Source: an uncultured Pelagibacteraceae bacterium (GTDB lineage Bacteria; Pseudomonadota; Alphaproteobacteria; Pelagibacterales; AG-422-B15). From it: a stretch of DNA of 33,447 nt. A program made the translations under genes and the position numbers. Below, piece by piece: positions 1 to 6,887 of this stretch (position 1 is the first letter of the stretch; every line of letters begins with the position of its first letter). The stretch lies in NCBI GenBank assembly GCA_902517885.1, contig CABYDZ010000012.1, positions 1-33,447 on the forward strand. The letters are read 5' to 3'. The notes under the pieces are model-generated. The model was not told the origin of the DNA. It made no database searches and saw only the letters and a program-made list of their open reading frames with translations.

Positions 1-1
1 A

Positions 2-289
2 TTTGCTCGAGATCAAGAGTTGGAATTTAAGATTTTGGCTCGTCGAAATAAGTATCTTGGTGTCTGGGCTGCAGAAAAACTTCGTTTATCGGGACCAGCA
101 GTTGAAGAATATTTTGCAGAAGTGATCAAATCTGATCTTGAAGAGGATGGAGATATGGATGTTTTCAGAAAAGTTAGAAAAGATTTTGATGAAAAAGGAA
201 TATCCATAACAGATGATGAACTTAGACAGAGTATGGACCAATTTTTACTTCAGGCAAAAGAAGAGATCATTGGTAAAGATAATATCTAA
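2..289 (+). CDS. F1-ATPase inhibitor zeta subunit (DUF1476), 5' end cut off by window
   Basis: The open frame runs in from the window edge. It reads FARDQELEFKILARRNK and so on, including the residues before the TTG at 20, so the gene has no start here and about 15 N-terminal residues are missing. The pattern FAxDxExxFKxxARRNKxLGxWAA, followed by an acidic stretch and VRKDF, is that of the DUF1476 family. In Paracoccus this is the zeta subunit, which binds F1 and blocks ATP hydrolysis; the protein is cytosolic, at the membrane-bound ATP synthase. The family is largely confined to Alphaproteobacteria, which helps place the organism. The match is by eye from family knowledge; inhibition in this species is inferred. 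Confidence 0.85.
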   Translation, partial: FARDQELEFKILARRNKYLGVWAAEKLRLSGPAVEEYFAEVIKSDLEEDGDMDVFRKVRKDFDEKGISITDDELRQSMDQFLLQAKEEIIGKDNI

Positions 290-303
290 TCATTACATTC
301 CAC

Positions 304-549
304 ATGTACATTAAATATGCAACCACAAAAAAGTCTTCAAAAAAGAAAGTGGTTAAAAAGAGAGCAGCTTCAAAAATTACAAAAAAAAAGAAATCTGTAA
401 TTAAAAAAAAGAAGAGAGCTTCTAAACCTAAGCCAAAAAAGAATAATAGTAATGTAATTCGGGATTCTAGTTTAAATCAGAATTATTATGTAGGGGGTTA
501 TATTCTTATATTTGGAGTGTTTGCACTAGCTATTTATTATTCGCAATAA
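304..549 (+). CDS. Lysine-rich small protein with C-terminal membrane segment, unknown function
   Basis: 81 residues, not recognised as a named family. Residues 8-47 are almost all Lys, Ser, Ala and Arg, in runs such as KKKK and PKPKK. Residues about 62-79 (YYVGGYILIFGVFALAIYY) form one hydrophobic helix ending two residues before the stop. It could be a tail-anchored protein with a positively charged cytosolic arm able to touch nucleic acid, phospholipid or ribosomes. No good ribosome site precedes the ATG. The stop lies one base from the purB stop on the other strand. Low-complexity A-rich DNA can give chance lysine-rich frames, but the clean hydrophobic end argues for a real gene. Function unknown. 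Confidence 0.5.
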   Translation: MYIKYATTKKSSKKKVVKKRAASKITKKKKSVIKKKKRASKPKPKKNNSNVIRDSSLNQNYYVGGYILIFGVFALAIYYSQ

Positions 550-550
550 A

Positions 551-1843
551 TTATTTAAATACTTTTTTAAAAATATAATCCGTTCTTCTTGTTGCGTGCT
601 TAAGGTCTAATATTTTAGAAATTTCTTTTTTATTTAAATATTTTTTTAATTCATTATCCGTATCCAGTACGGTTTCAAAGTCTAGATCAGATTTCCATAC
701 TTTCATGGCGTTACGCTGTACAATTTTATAGGCCTTCTCTCGAGATAATCCTTTTTGAGTCATCGCGAGCATAAGACCCTCTGACATGGGTAGTTTTCTA
801 AGTTTATCTAAATTAGTTTTCATATTTTTAGGATAAACAACAAGGTTTGCGATTACATTATTCAAACGTGCTAGCGCAAAATCAATGATGATGTTGGCAT
901 CAGGAGCCATTATTCTTTCCACACTTGAGTGCGAGATATCTCTTTCATGCCATAAAGAAACATTTTCTAAAGCGGGTATTGTGTAGCCTCGAATTAATCT
1001 TGAAAGGCCAGTTAAATTTTCAGTTAGTACAGGATTTCTTTTGTGTGGCATGGCAGATGATCCTTTTTGACCTTTTGAAAAAAATTCTTCAACTTCAAGA
1101 ACCTCTGTTCTCTGTAAATGTCTGATTTCTGTAGCAAGGCGCTCAATTGAGCTGGCAATAATTCCAAGGGTACTGAAATAAACAGCGTGTCGGTCACGTG
1201 GGATAACTTGAGTAGATATAGTTTCAGCCTTCATGCCTAATTTTTTTGCAACAAACTGTTCAACGCGAGGATCTATGTTGGCATAATTGCCTACAGCACC
1301 TGAAATTGCGCACACAGATATTTCTTCTGTCGCCTTTTTAAAACGCGCGTGATTTCGCTCAAACTCTGCATAGAAGTTTGCCATTTTTACACCAAAAGTT
1401 GTTGGTTCTGCATGAATACCATGGCTTCTTCCGATACAAGGCGTATTTTTATATTTAAGAGCTATTTTTTTGAGTGATTTAAGAAGCTGAGCTATTTCTT
1501 TTTCAATTATTTTAGATGACTGCATGAGCTGTATATTGAATGCCGTATCTAAAATATCTGATGAGGTTAAGCCTTGATGAAGAAATCGTGCGGGAGGACC
1601 GGCATATTCTGATATTGATGTAAGAAATGCTATCACATCGTGTTTGACTTTCTTTTCAATAGTATCAATTCTCTTCTCATTTATTTTAGCTTTTGACTTA
1701 ACTTTTTTACTTGTACCCTTTGGAACAGTTCCCAATTTTTCCATAGCTTCACAAGCATACAGTTCAATATCGAGCCAAATTTTAAATCTTGATTTAGAAC
1801 TCCAGATATCAGTCATGGGAGCTCTTGAATATCGAGGGATCAT
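551..1843 (-). CDS. purB: Adenylosuccinate lyase
   Basis: 430 residues, normal for the short (Bacillus-type) PurB. The enzyme cleaves SAICAR to AICAR and adenylosuccinate to AMP, releasing fumarate in both steps of purine synthesis. The fumarase/aspartase superfamily signature GSSAMPHKRNP is at residues 261-271 and holds the catalytic loop serine. GRSHGIHAEPT at 138-148 carries the catalytic acid His141, and TSSD is at 93-96. It is the last gene of a leftward set sfsA-map-purB, 24 bases after map, and its stop is one base from that of the convergent lysine-rich gene, with no terminator between them. The start at MIPRYSR fits the family. Confidence 0.97.
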   Translation of the reverse strand: MIPRYSRAPMTDIWSSKSRFKIWLDIELYACEAMEKLGTVPKGTSKKVKSKAKINEKRIDTIEKKVKHDVIAFLTSISEYAGPPARFLHQGLTSSDILDTAFNIQLMQSSKIIEKEIAQLLKSLKKIALKYKNTPCIGRSHGIHAEPTTFGVKMANFYAEFERNHARFKKATEEISVCAISGAVGNYANIDPRVEQFVAKKLGMKAETISTQVIPRDRHAVYFSTLGIIASSIERLATEIRHLQRTEVLEVEEFFSKGQKGSSAMPHKRNPVLTENLTGLSRLIRGYTIPALENVSLWHERDISHSSVERIMAPDANIIIDFALARLNNVIANLVVYPKNMKTNLDKLRKLPMSEGLMLAMTQKGLSREKAYKIVQRNAMKVWKSDLDFETVLDTDNELKKYLNKKEISKILDLKHATRRTDYIFKKVFK

Positions 1844-1867
1844 ATAAATACTTTTTTAATCTTTAAT

Positions 1868-2638
1868 TTATGGTTTATCAAGCCCTGCGGGAGATTTAGT
1901 AAAAATTTCAAATCCCTCTTTGGTTATACCAATACTATGCTCAAATTGAGCAGATAAACTCTTATCTTTAGTTACAGCTGTCCATCCATCCTTCAGCATT
2001 CTTACATCATAATTGCCAACATTAATCATGGGTTCTACAGTAAAGAACATGCCTTCTTCAATTTGATCGCCAGTATTTTCTTTGCCGTAGTGCAATATAT
2101 TTGGAAATTCATGAAAGACTTTACCGAGTCCATGCCCACAAAAATCTCTCACGACACTATAATTCTGTTTTTCAGCATAACTCTGGATTGCATAACCAAT
2201 ATCACCAAGACGGGATTTTGGGCTTGCTACTTTAATCCCTTCATGCATTGATTCAAAAGTGCAATCAATTAATTTCTGTGCTTTCGCATTTATTTTACCT
2301 ACCGGAAACATCCGACTGGTATCTCCATGCCAACCATCAACGATAACAGTTACATCTATGTTAACGATGTCTCCTTCTTCTAATATTCTAGAAGATGGAA
2401 TTCCATGACAAATGACATGGTTAATTGATGTACAAATAGACTTTGGAAAGCCCTTATAAAATAAGGGAGCAATCAAGCCACCATTTTTTGTAATGAACTC
2501 GAAAGCGAAGTAATCAAGTTCGTCTGTCGACACTCCAGGCTTTACATGATCGACTAAAAGATCAAGAGTGGATGCAGCCAAATTGCCAGCTTTTCGCATG
2601 CCTTCAAAATCGTTACTATTATGCAATGTATTATTCAT
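1868..2638 (-). CDS. map: Methionine aminopeptidase, type I
   Basis: 256 residues, typical for type Ia enzymes. It removes the initiator methionine from new proteins in the cytosol. All five dimetal ligands are visible: D95 in NIDVT, D106 in HGDTS, H169 in CGHGLG, E202 in VEPM and E233 in QFEHS. The substrate-binding histidine H78 (CHGIP) is also present. The start codon overlaps the end of sfsA by eight bases, so translation is probably coupled. Adjacent map and sfsA is a common alphaproteobacterial arrangement. There is no N-terminal zinc-finger extension. Confidence 0.97.
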   Translation of the reverse strand: MNNTLHNSNDFEGMRKAGNLAASTLDLLVDHVKPGVSTDELDYFAFEFITKNGGLIAPLFYKGFPKSICTSINHVICHGIPSSRILEEGDIVNIDVTVIVDGWHGDTSRMFPVGKINAKAQKLIDCTFESMHEGIKVASPKSRLGDIGYAIQSYAEKQNYSVVRDFCGHGLGKVFHEFPNILHYGKENTGDQIEEGMFFTVEPMINVGNYDVRMLKDGWTAVTKDKSLSAQFEHSIGITKEGFEIFTKSPAGLDKP

Positions 2639-3338
2639 TAATGAGTTTTATTTTTTTATTTACACGAATTTTGTCACTTTCAAAAGAACAGTTATAACAT
2701 ATGATTTCTACTCCCTTTTTTATGACTTTTTTAAAGTTGTCATAGTATGTCTGGTCAATATCTCTCGCGATTTGAAATTTTTTGCAATCATCCCTTTGAA
2801 TGAGAAATAGCATGACTGCCCTCGTATTTTTGTTGGGCAGCTGAGAGAGTTCGATCAAATGTTTGGAGCCTCTCTCTGTAATTGCATCTGGAAATTCAGC
2901 AGTTTCTTTTTTTCTTGATAGGGTTACATTTTTTACCTCTACATAAGTTTGTTTAGCGCCATCACTCAATAGAAAATCAATTCTTGAGTTGGTTCCATAC
3001 TTAACTTCTCTTTTATATGAATCGTATTTACCTAATTCAGGAATGAGATGCATTTCGATTGCATCCTCTACAATTCTGTTGGCTTTGTGCGTATTGACGC
3101 CAACGTTTGCATTGCCAGATTTTATAATTTCAAGAGTATATTTTAATTTACGTTTTGGATCGTTTGCTCTTGTAACAAAAACAGGATTGCCTTCTTCTAG
3201 GAGACCTTGCATGGAACCTGTATTGGGACAATGTGCAGTTATGGTCTCTTTATTATTATCAAGTTGAATATCTGCAAAAAATCTCTTATACCTTTTAATC
3301 AATCTCCCTGAGATATATTGATTAGCAATTTTTGACAT
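2631..3338 (-). CDS. sfsA: SfsA family DNA-binding / nuclease-fold protein
   Basis: 235 residues, the usual SfsA length. N-terminal LIKRYKRFFADIQL followed by HCPNTGSMQG is the OB-fold part. RIDFLL (about 119-124) and YVEVKNVTL (about 132-140) form the PD-(D/E)XK nuclease-like core, then FPDAITERGSKH. E. coli SfsA was named for stimulating sugar fermentation and binds DNA, but its cellular role is unsettled, so only family membership is claimed. It is the first gene of the leftward sfsA-map-purB set. Its ATG is only six bases from the ATG of the divergent gene at 3345, so its promoter must lie inside that neighbour or the message has almost no leader. Confidence 0.93.
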   Translation of the reverse strand: MSKIANQYISGRLIKRYKRFFADIQLDNNKETITAHCPNTGSMQGLLEEGNPVFVTRANDPKRKLKYTLEIIKSGNANVGVNTHKANRIVEDAIEMHLIPELGKYDSYKREVKYGTNSRIDFLLSDGAKQTYVEVKNVTLSRKKETAEFPDAITERGSKHLIELSQLPNKNTRAVMLFLIQRDDCKKFQIARDIDQTYYDNFKKVIKKGVEIICYNCSFESDKIRVNKKIKLINE

Positions 3339-3344
3339 GGTTTT

Positions 3345-4067
3345 ATGAAAGCATCACTTATAATTATTGGTAACGAAATTTTATCCGGTCGTACGCAAGA
3401 TAAGAATCTATCATATCTCGCAAATTGGCTGAATGAAATAGGAATTCAACTAGCAGAAGTTAGGGTAATTAGAGATGAGGAAGAAATAGTTGTAGAGACG
3501 GTTAACTACCTTAGATCAACTTATGATTATGTATTTACGACAGGCGGCATAGGGCCTACGCACGACGATATTACTTCTTTGTGTATAGCCAAAGCTTTTG
3601 GAGTTGAATTAGAGATCAATTCAGGAGCATTAGGTATTTTAAAGGAGTACTATAAAGACGGCGAATTGACTGATGCAAGAATGAAAATGACTAAAATGCC
3701 AGTAGGTTCTGAGCTTATTGAGAATCCAGTGAGTAGAGCACCTGGTTTTAAAATGTATAATGTATTTGTATTAGCTGGGATCCCAAGCATCATGCAGGGC
3801 ATGTTAGAAGGGGCGAGAAAGCACCTAACTGTTGGTGAAGTGGTTAAGTCTAAATCAATTGATGTCTTTACGCCTGAAAGCAACGTTGCTGACGCCTTAA
3901 CTGATCTGCAAAATAAATATTCTGAAGTTGAAATAGGAAGCTACCCTTTTAATAAGGACAATCGCTTTGGAACTTCTGTAGTTATGCGTTCTTCTGATGA
4001 GGAAAAACTTAAAAATTGTGAGTCAGATTTAAAGGAATTAATGAAAAATTATGATACAAAGTGTTAA
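3345..4067 (+). CDS. MoaB/Mog-domain (CinA N-terminal type) molybdopterin-binding protein
   Basis: 240 residues. The first 165 or so are the MoCF_biosynth fold: IIIGNEILSGRTQDKN at 6-21 and the cofactor-binding loop TTGGIGPTHDDIT at 65-77. These are the signatures of the CinA N-terminal half, which carries ADP-ribose pyrophosphatase activity in full-length CinA. The C-terminal nicotinamide-mononucleotide deamidase domain of full CinA is absent, so this is the stand-alone version common beside map/sfsA in Alphaproteobacteria. Substrate unknown; a role in nucleotide or pyridine-dinucleotide clean-up is plausible but inferred. Divergent from sfsA. Confidence 0.85.
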   Translation: MKASLIIIGNEILSGRTQDKNLSYLANWLNEIGIQLAEVRVIRDEEEIVVETVNYLRSTYDYVFTTGGIGPTHDDITSLCIAKAFGVELEINSGALGILKEYYKDGELTDARMKMTKMPVGSELIENPVSRAPGFKMYNVFVLAGIPSIMQGMLEGARKHLTVGEVVKSKSIDVFTPESNVADALTDLQNKYSEVEIGSYPFNKDNRFGTSVVMRSSDEEKLKNCESDLKELMKNYDTKC

Positions 4068-4128
4068 TAATTTTTATCCACAATCATCTAAAATACTGAT
4101 TTAATTATATATTATTAGTTTTTTCTAC

Positions 4129-4156
4129 TTTACTTAACCTGGTTTCTCAATAATAA
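4129..4156 (+). promoter_or_regulatory. Candidate sigma-70 promoter for proteorhodopsin
   Basis: In the 124-base gap before the rhodopsin gene, TTTACT (4129-4134) and TAATAA (4151-4156) are 16 bases apart. The gap is otherwise very AT-rich, so other hexamer pairs are possible. The assignment is by eye only. Confidence 0.35.
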
Positions 4157-4176
4157 TTGCCTAATTTTATAAAATT

Positions 4177-4184
4177 AAGGGGAA
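4177..4184 (+). promoter_or_regulatory. Strong ribosome binding site of proteorhodopsin
   Basis: AAGGGGAA nine bases before ATG 4192 is one of the clearest Shine-Dalgarno sites in the window. It fixes the short start without a signal peptide and fits high expression. Confidence 0.75.
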
Positions 4185-4191
4185 TATAATA

Positions 4192-4884
4192 ATGAAAGTA
4201 TTAATGCTAAATCCCGGAGATCACGTAGCCATATCGTTTTGGTTAATCTCTATGGCCATGGTTGCAGCTACAGCTTTCTTCTTTCTTGAAAGAGACAGAG
4301 TAGCAGCTAAATGGAAGACGTCCCTCACAGTAGCTGGTTTGGTTACTGGTGTTGCGGCGTGGCACTATTTCTACATGAGAGGCGTATGGGTTGCTACTGG
4401 TGACTCTCCAACAGTCCTTCGATACATTGACTGGTTGATCACTGTGCCTCTACAAATTGTAGAGTTCTATGTAATTCTTGCGGCAATGACTGCTGTTGCT
4501 TCAGGCTTATTCTGGAGACTATTAATTGCATCAATAGTGATGTTGGTTGGTGGTTATCTAGGTGAAGTCGGAGCGATGAATGTAACGCTAGCCTTCGTAA
4601 TAGGAATGGCTGGATGGTTATACATCATCTATGAGATTTTTGCAGGAGAAGCAAGCAAGGCAAGTGCTGGTAGTGGAAACGCTGCTGGTCAAGCTGCGTT
4701 TAACGCGTTGAGATTAATCGTTACAGTAGGTTGGGCGATTTATCCAATAGGTTATGCAGTAGGTTACTTTGGTGGCGGCGTAGACGCTGGTTCACTGAAC
4801 TTGATCTACAACCTTGCTGACTTTGTTAACAAAATTGCATTTGGTATGGCTATTTATGTAGCTGCAGTATCAGACAGCAATTAA
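4192..4884 (+). CDS. Proteorhodopsin, blue-absorbing light-driven proton pump
   Basis: 230 residues with seven hydrophobic segments. Light absorbed by bound retinal drives proton export, giving a proton gradient without respiration. Key residues: proton acceptor D80 in RYIDW, T84, proton donor E91 (the D-T-E pattern of outward proton pumps), H58 in WHYFYMRGVW beside the acceptor, and the retinal Schiff-base lysine K214 in NLADFVNKIAFG. The spectral-tuning position (105 in the SAR86 protein) is Q88, and glutamine there means blue absorption, typical of clear open ocean. The N-terminal signal peptide of many proteorhodopsins is missing. The gene is GC-richer than its neighbours (30 of 60 bases in one sampled line against 20 of 60 in the barrel gene). 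No retinal or carotenoid synthesis gene is in the window. Single-gene unit closed by a terminator. Confidence 0.97.
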   Translation: MKVLMLNPGDHVAISFWLISMAMVAATAFFFLERDRVAAKWKTSLTVAGLVTGVAAWHYFYMRGVWVATGDSPTVLRYIDWLITVPLQIVEFYVILAAMTAVASGLFWRLLIASIVMLVGGYLGEVGAMNVTLAFVIGMAGWLYIIYEIFAGEASKASAGSGNAAGQAAFNALRLIVTVGWAIYPIGYAVGYFGGGVDAGSLNLIYNLADFVNKIAFGMAIYVAAVSDSN

Positions 4885-4904
4885 GTTTCTGCAAAGCAGA
4901 TAAT

Positions 4905-4932
4905 AAAAGGGGCCTTCGGGCCCCTTTTTTTT
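4905..4932 (+). terminator. Rho-independent terminator after proteorhodopsin
   Basis: GGGGCC (4909-4914), loop TTCG, GGCCCC (4919-4924), then eight T; the AAAA before the stem can extend it by pairing with the T run. The UUCG loop closed by C-G is exceptionally stable. A smaller five-pair hairpin, TCTGC-AAA-GCAGA (4888-4900), precedes it. This is the only textbook terminator in the window. Confidence 0.95.
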
Positions 4933-4991
4933 ATCCAAAACATTAAAGAACTAGTAGTTCGTTAAATAAATAGTTATAAAATAAATTAATT

Positions 4992-5079
4992 GGCCTCATG
5001 GCGGAATTGGTAGACGCAAAGGACTTAAAATCCTTTGGGATTTATTCCCGTCCCGGTTCGAGTCCGGGTGAGGCCACCA
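4992..5079 (+). tRNA. tRNA-Leu (anticodon TAA)
   Basis: Acceptor GGCCTCA pairs with TGAGGCC (5069-5075), discriminator A, and an encoded CCA. The anticodon loop CTTAAAA carries TAA at 5026-5028, and the arm between anticodon and T stems is long, as in class II leucine tRNAs. T loop GGTTCGAGTCC. It reads UUA, a heavily used codon in this AT-rich genome. It sits between the rhodopsin terminator and the barrel gene. Confidence 0.97.
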
Positions 5080-5135
5080 AATAATCAGATAATATTTATA
5101 AGTGAAATATTCTCATGATTTGTTATAAATAAGTA

Positions 5136-6023
5136 ATGAGAAATTTTAAGGCTTATATTTACTCAATCTTTGGTATTTTTTTGTTAATTGGGATTTCAAA
5201 TGCCTCTAATTTAGAAAATAGGGTTACTTCATATTTTAATGGCATAGCTAATAGTTTAGGCACAAGTGTTTCATCATTGTTGAGTGAAAATACTAGAGTG
5301 AAGTACCTCGATTTAAACATAGGTGTGCAAGAGCATTTAAAGCCAACTATATCTCTTACGAATGTAAATATGATATCAGAGTATGGCAATAGCGCTATTT
5401 TTAATCAAAACTCTCTTAATCTACATAATAATGATCAAACAATTAATCTAGGCATAGGACATAGAACTCTTCTGAACGATGATAAAGTTATATTTGGATT
5501 AAATATATTTTTTGATTATGCATTTGATGACTCACATCAGAGAAATGGAGCGGGCCTTGAGGTTATAAGTAGTGTTTTTGATTTGAGATCTAATATTTAT
5601 GACGCAACATCTGGCATCGAAACAGTTTCGACAGGTAAAGATGAAGAGGCGATGGACGGATGGGACGCACGTCTTGATTATCATTTACCAATTAAAGCAA
5701 ATGCAAGACTATTTGCAGGATTATTTGAATTTGAAAATGCAGCAGGTTCATTTGAAGTAGAAGGTGAAAAATATGGTCTAAATATAATTAGTAATAATCT
5801 TGATTTAGAAGTTGGATATATCGATGACAACAAAACAGGTGATGGTTCATTTGCAAATCTGAGTTATGTGATACCTCTTGGTAGTAATGGTTCTTTTTCA
5901 AATAAGTCTTCTAATTATTTTGAGTACGTATCTGTCGCTGATAGGATGTATGAACCTGTTAAAAGAGAAAATAAGATAAAAGTTGTAACAACAACATTAA
6001 ATGTTAAGGCTAGTGGATTCTAG
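5136..6023 (+). CDS. Inverse-autotransporter (intimin/invasin-type) beta-barrel protein without passenger
   Basis: 295 residues. Signal peptide at 1-23 (hydrophobic IFGIFLLIGI, cleavage near SNA-SN). Hallmarks of the intimin/invasin outer-membrane barrel occur in family order: NLGIGHRTLL (104-113, compare intimin NLGAGQRFF), GLNIFFDYAFDD (121-132, compare GYNVFIDQDF), NGAGLEV (137-143), GWDARLDYHLP (175-185, compare GFDIRFNGYLP) and LFAGLFEFE (192-200). The tail YEPVKRENKI (272-281) resembles the linker that normally leads from the barrel into the exported passenger, yet the protein ends 14 residues later, so no Ig-like or adhesive passenger is encoded in this frame. No ribosome site is evident. 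The next gene starts three bases after the stop. The family call is by eye; the lack of a passenger is seen directly. Confidence 0.75.
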   Translation: MRNFKAYIYSIFGIFLLIGISNASNLENRVTSYFNGIANSLGTSVSSLLSENTRVKYLDLNIGVQEHLKPTISLTNVNMISEYGNSAIFNQNSLNLHNNDQTINLGIGHRTLLNDDKVIFGLNIFFDYAFDDSHQRNGAGLEVISSVFDLRSNIYDATSGIETVSTGKDEEAMDGWDARLDYHLPIKANARLFAGLFEFENAAGSFEVEGEKYGLNIISNNLDLEVGYIDDNKTGDGSFANLSYVIPLGSNGSFSNKSSNYFEYVSVADRMYEPVKRENKIKVVTTTLNVKASGF

Positions 6024-6026
6024 ATT

Positions 6027-6887
6027 ATGGCAAGATCATTTATAAATTTTTTATATTTAATTTTAGTTTTAAATCTGTCAGCTATAAATTTTTCTTATGC
6101 TGATAGTCACGTTGATAGTTGTACAATTACAGGAGGTATATATGACAAGACCCAAGTAATTGACAATGGATATTGTGCAAGTGCCCCATCTGTTTATGAA
6201 ATAATTGCATATGAACTGTATTTATGTACCAGTGAACCAGCGGCTCCTACCACTACAACAGTAATGGACTTATCCAATTGTTATAAAAACTGGGAATTAA
6301 GTTCAGGGGCTACGCTTTCAGTTCAACAGAACGCCACTGTCGATGTGCCAGGTACAATGACTCGACCTCCAAATGGTACTTACACACATGGAGTTATGTT
6401 GATAGACAATTCATTTGGGATAACTGCATCATTACAATTTGACGAAGCTGTCACTGACCAGGATGGTAATTCAGGTGTTTATTGTGGAACAAAAAGTGGT
6501 TCAGGCACATACGGTACGGGAGCAGTCCCCTCAGGTACTTCTGAGTGTGGAGCTTCAGAAATAAGTGCAGGAAAATTCACGGAGTTATTAACTAGTTTTG
6601 ATAGTGGGTCCTTCTCAGGAACTGCGGAAGGAGAAAATTTAAATGGAACATCGGCAAGTATTAAGGGTTATTTAATAGATACGAATTCTTATCTGGCAGA
6701 AAATGATGCAGACGTCGATAAACTCATTGGCGCAGCTACTTTTGCATCACCAGTAAATTTTACAGAAGCTACTACTACGATTACAATGTCATTCAATGTT
6801 GGAGAAGGCATGTCAATGTATAACAATGGTTCAAATAGAATTGTTTTTGGTAGCGGTCCTTTTCAGGCAGTTATATCTACTGATTAA
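6027..6887 (+). CDS. Secreted six-cysteine protein, unknown function
   Basis: 286 residues with a clear signal peptide (hydrophobic 6-20, likely cleavage after NFSYA at 25). The mature part has six cysteines (32, 50, 67, 85, 153, 174), which could form three disulfides outside the cytoplasm, and is rich in Thr, Ser, Gly and Asn with alternating beta-like stretches. PSVYEIIAYELYLCTS (54-69) resembles secreted proteins of unknown function that I associate with marine bacteria; I cannot name the family. Starting three bases after the barrel gene, it is surely co-transcribed and probably coupled, so it may use or decorate that barrel. Its TAA and the nadK stop on the other strand share the palindrome TTAA. 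Confidence 0.7.
   Translation: MARSFINFLYLILVLNLSAINFSYADSHVDSCTITGGIYDKTQVIDNGYCASAPSVYEIIAYELYLCTSEPAAPTTTTVMDLSNCYKNWELSSGATLSVQQNATVDVPGTMTRPPNGTYTHGVMLIDNSFGITASLQFDEAVTDQDGNSGVYCGTKSGSGTYGTGAVPSGTSECGASEISAGKFTELLTSFDSGSFSGTAEGENLNGTSASIKGYLIDTNSYLAENDADVDKLIGAATFASPVNFTEATTTITMSFNVGEGMSMYNNGSNRIVFGSGPFQAVISTD

Noticed and set aside
4192-4884. Sodium- or chloride-pumping rhodopsin
   Set aside because: The D80-T84-E91 pattern is that of proton pumps; NDQ- or NTQ-type motifs are absent.
5060-5079. Attachment site at the 3' end of tRNA-Leu
   Set aside because: No second copy of the tRNA 3' sequence and no integrase were seen in the window.
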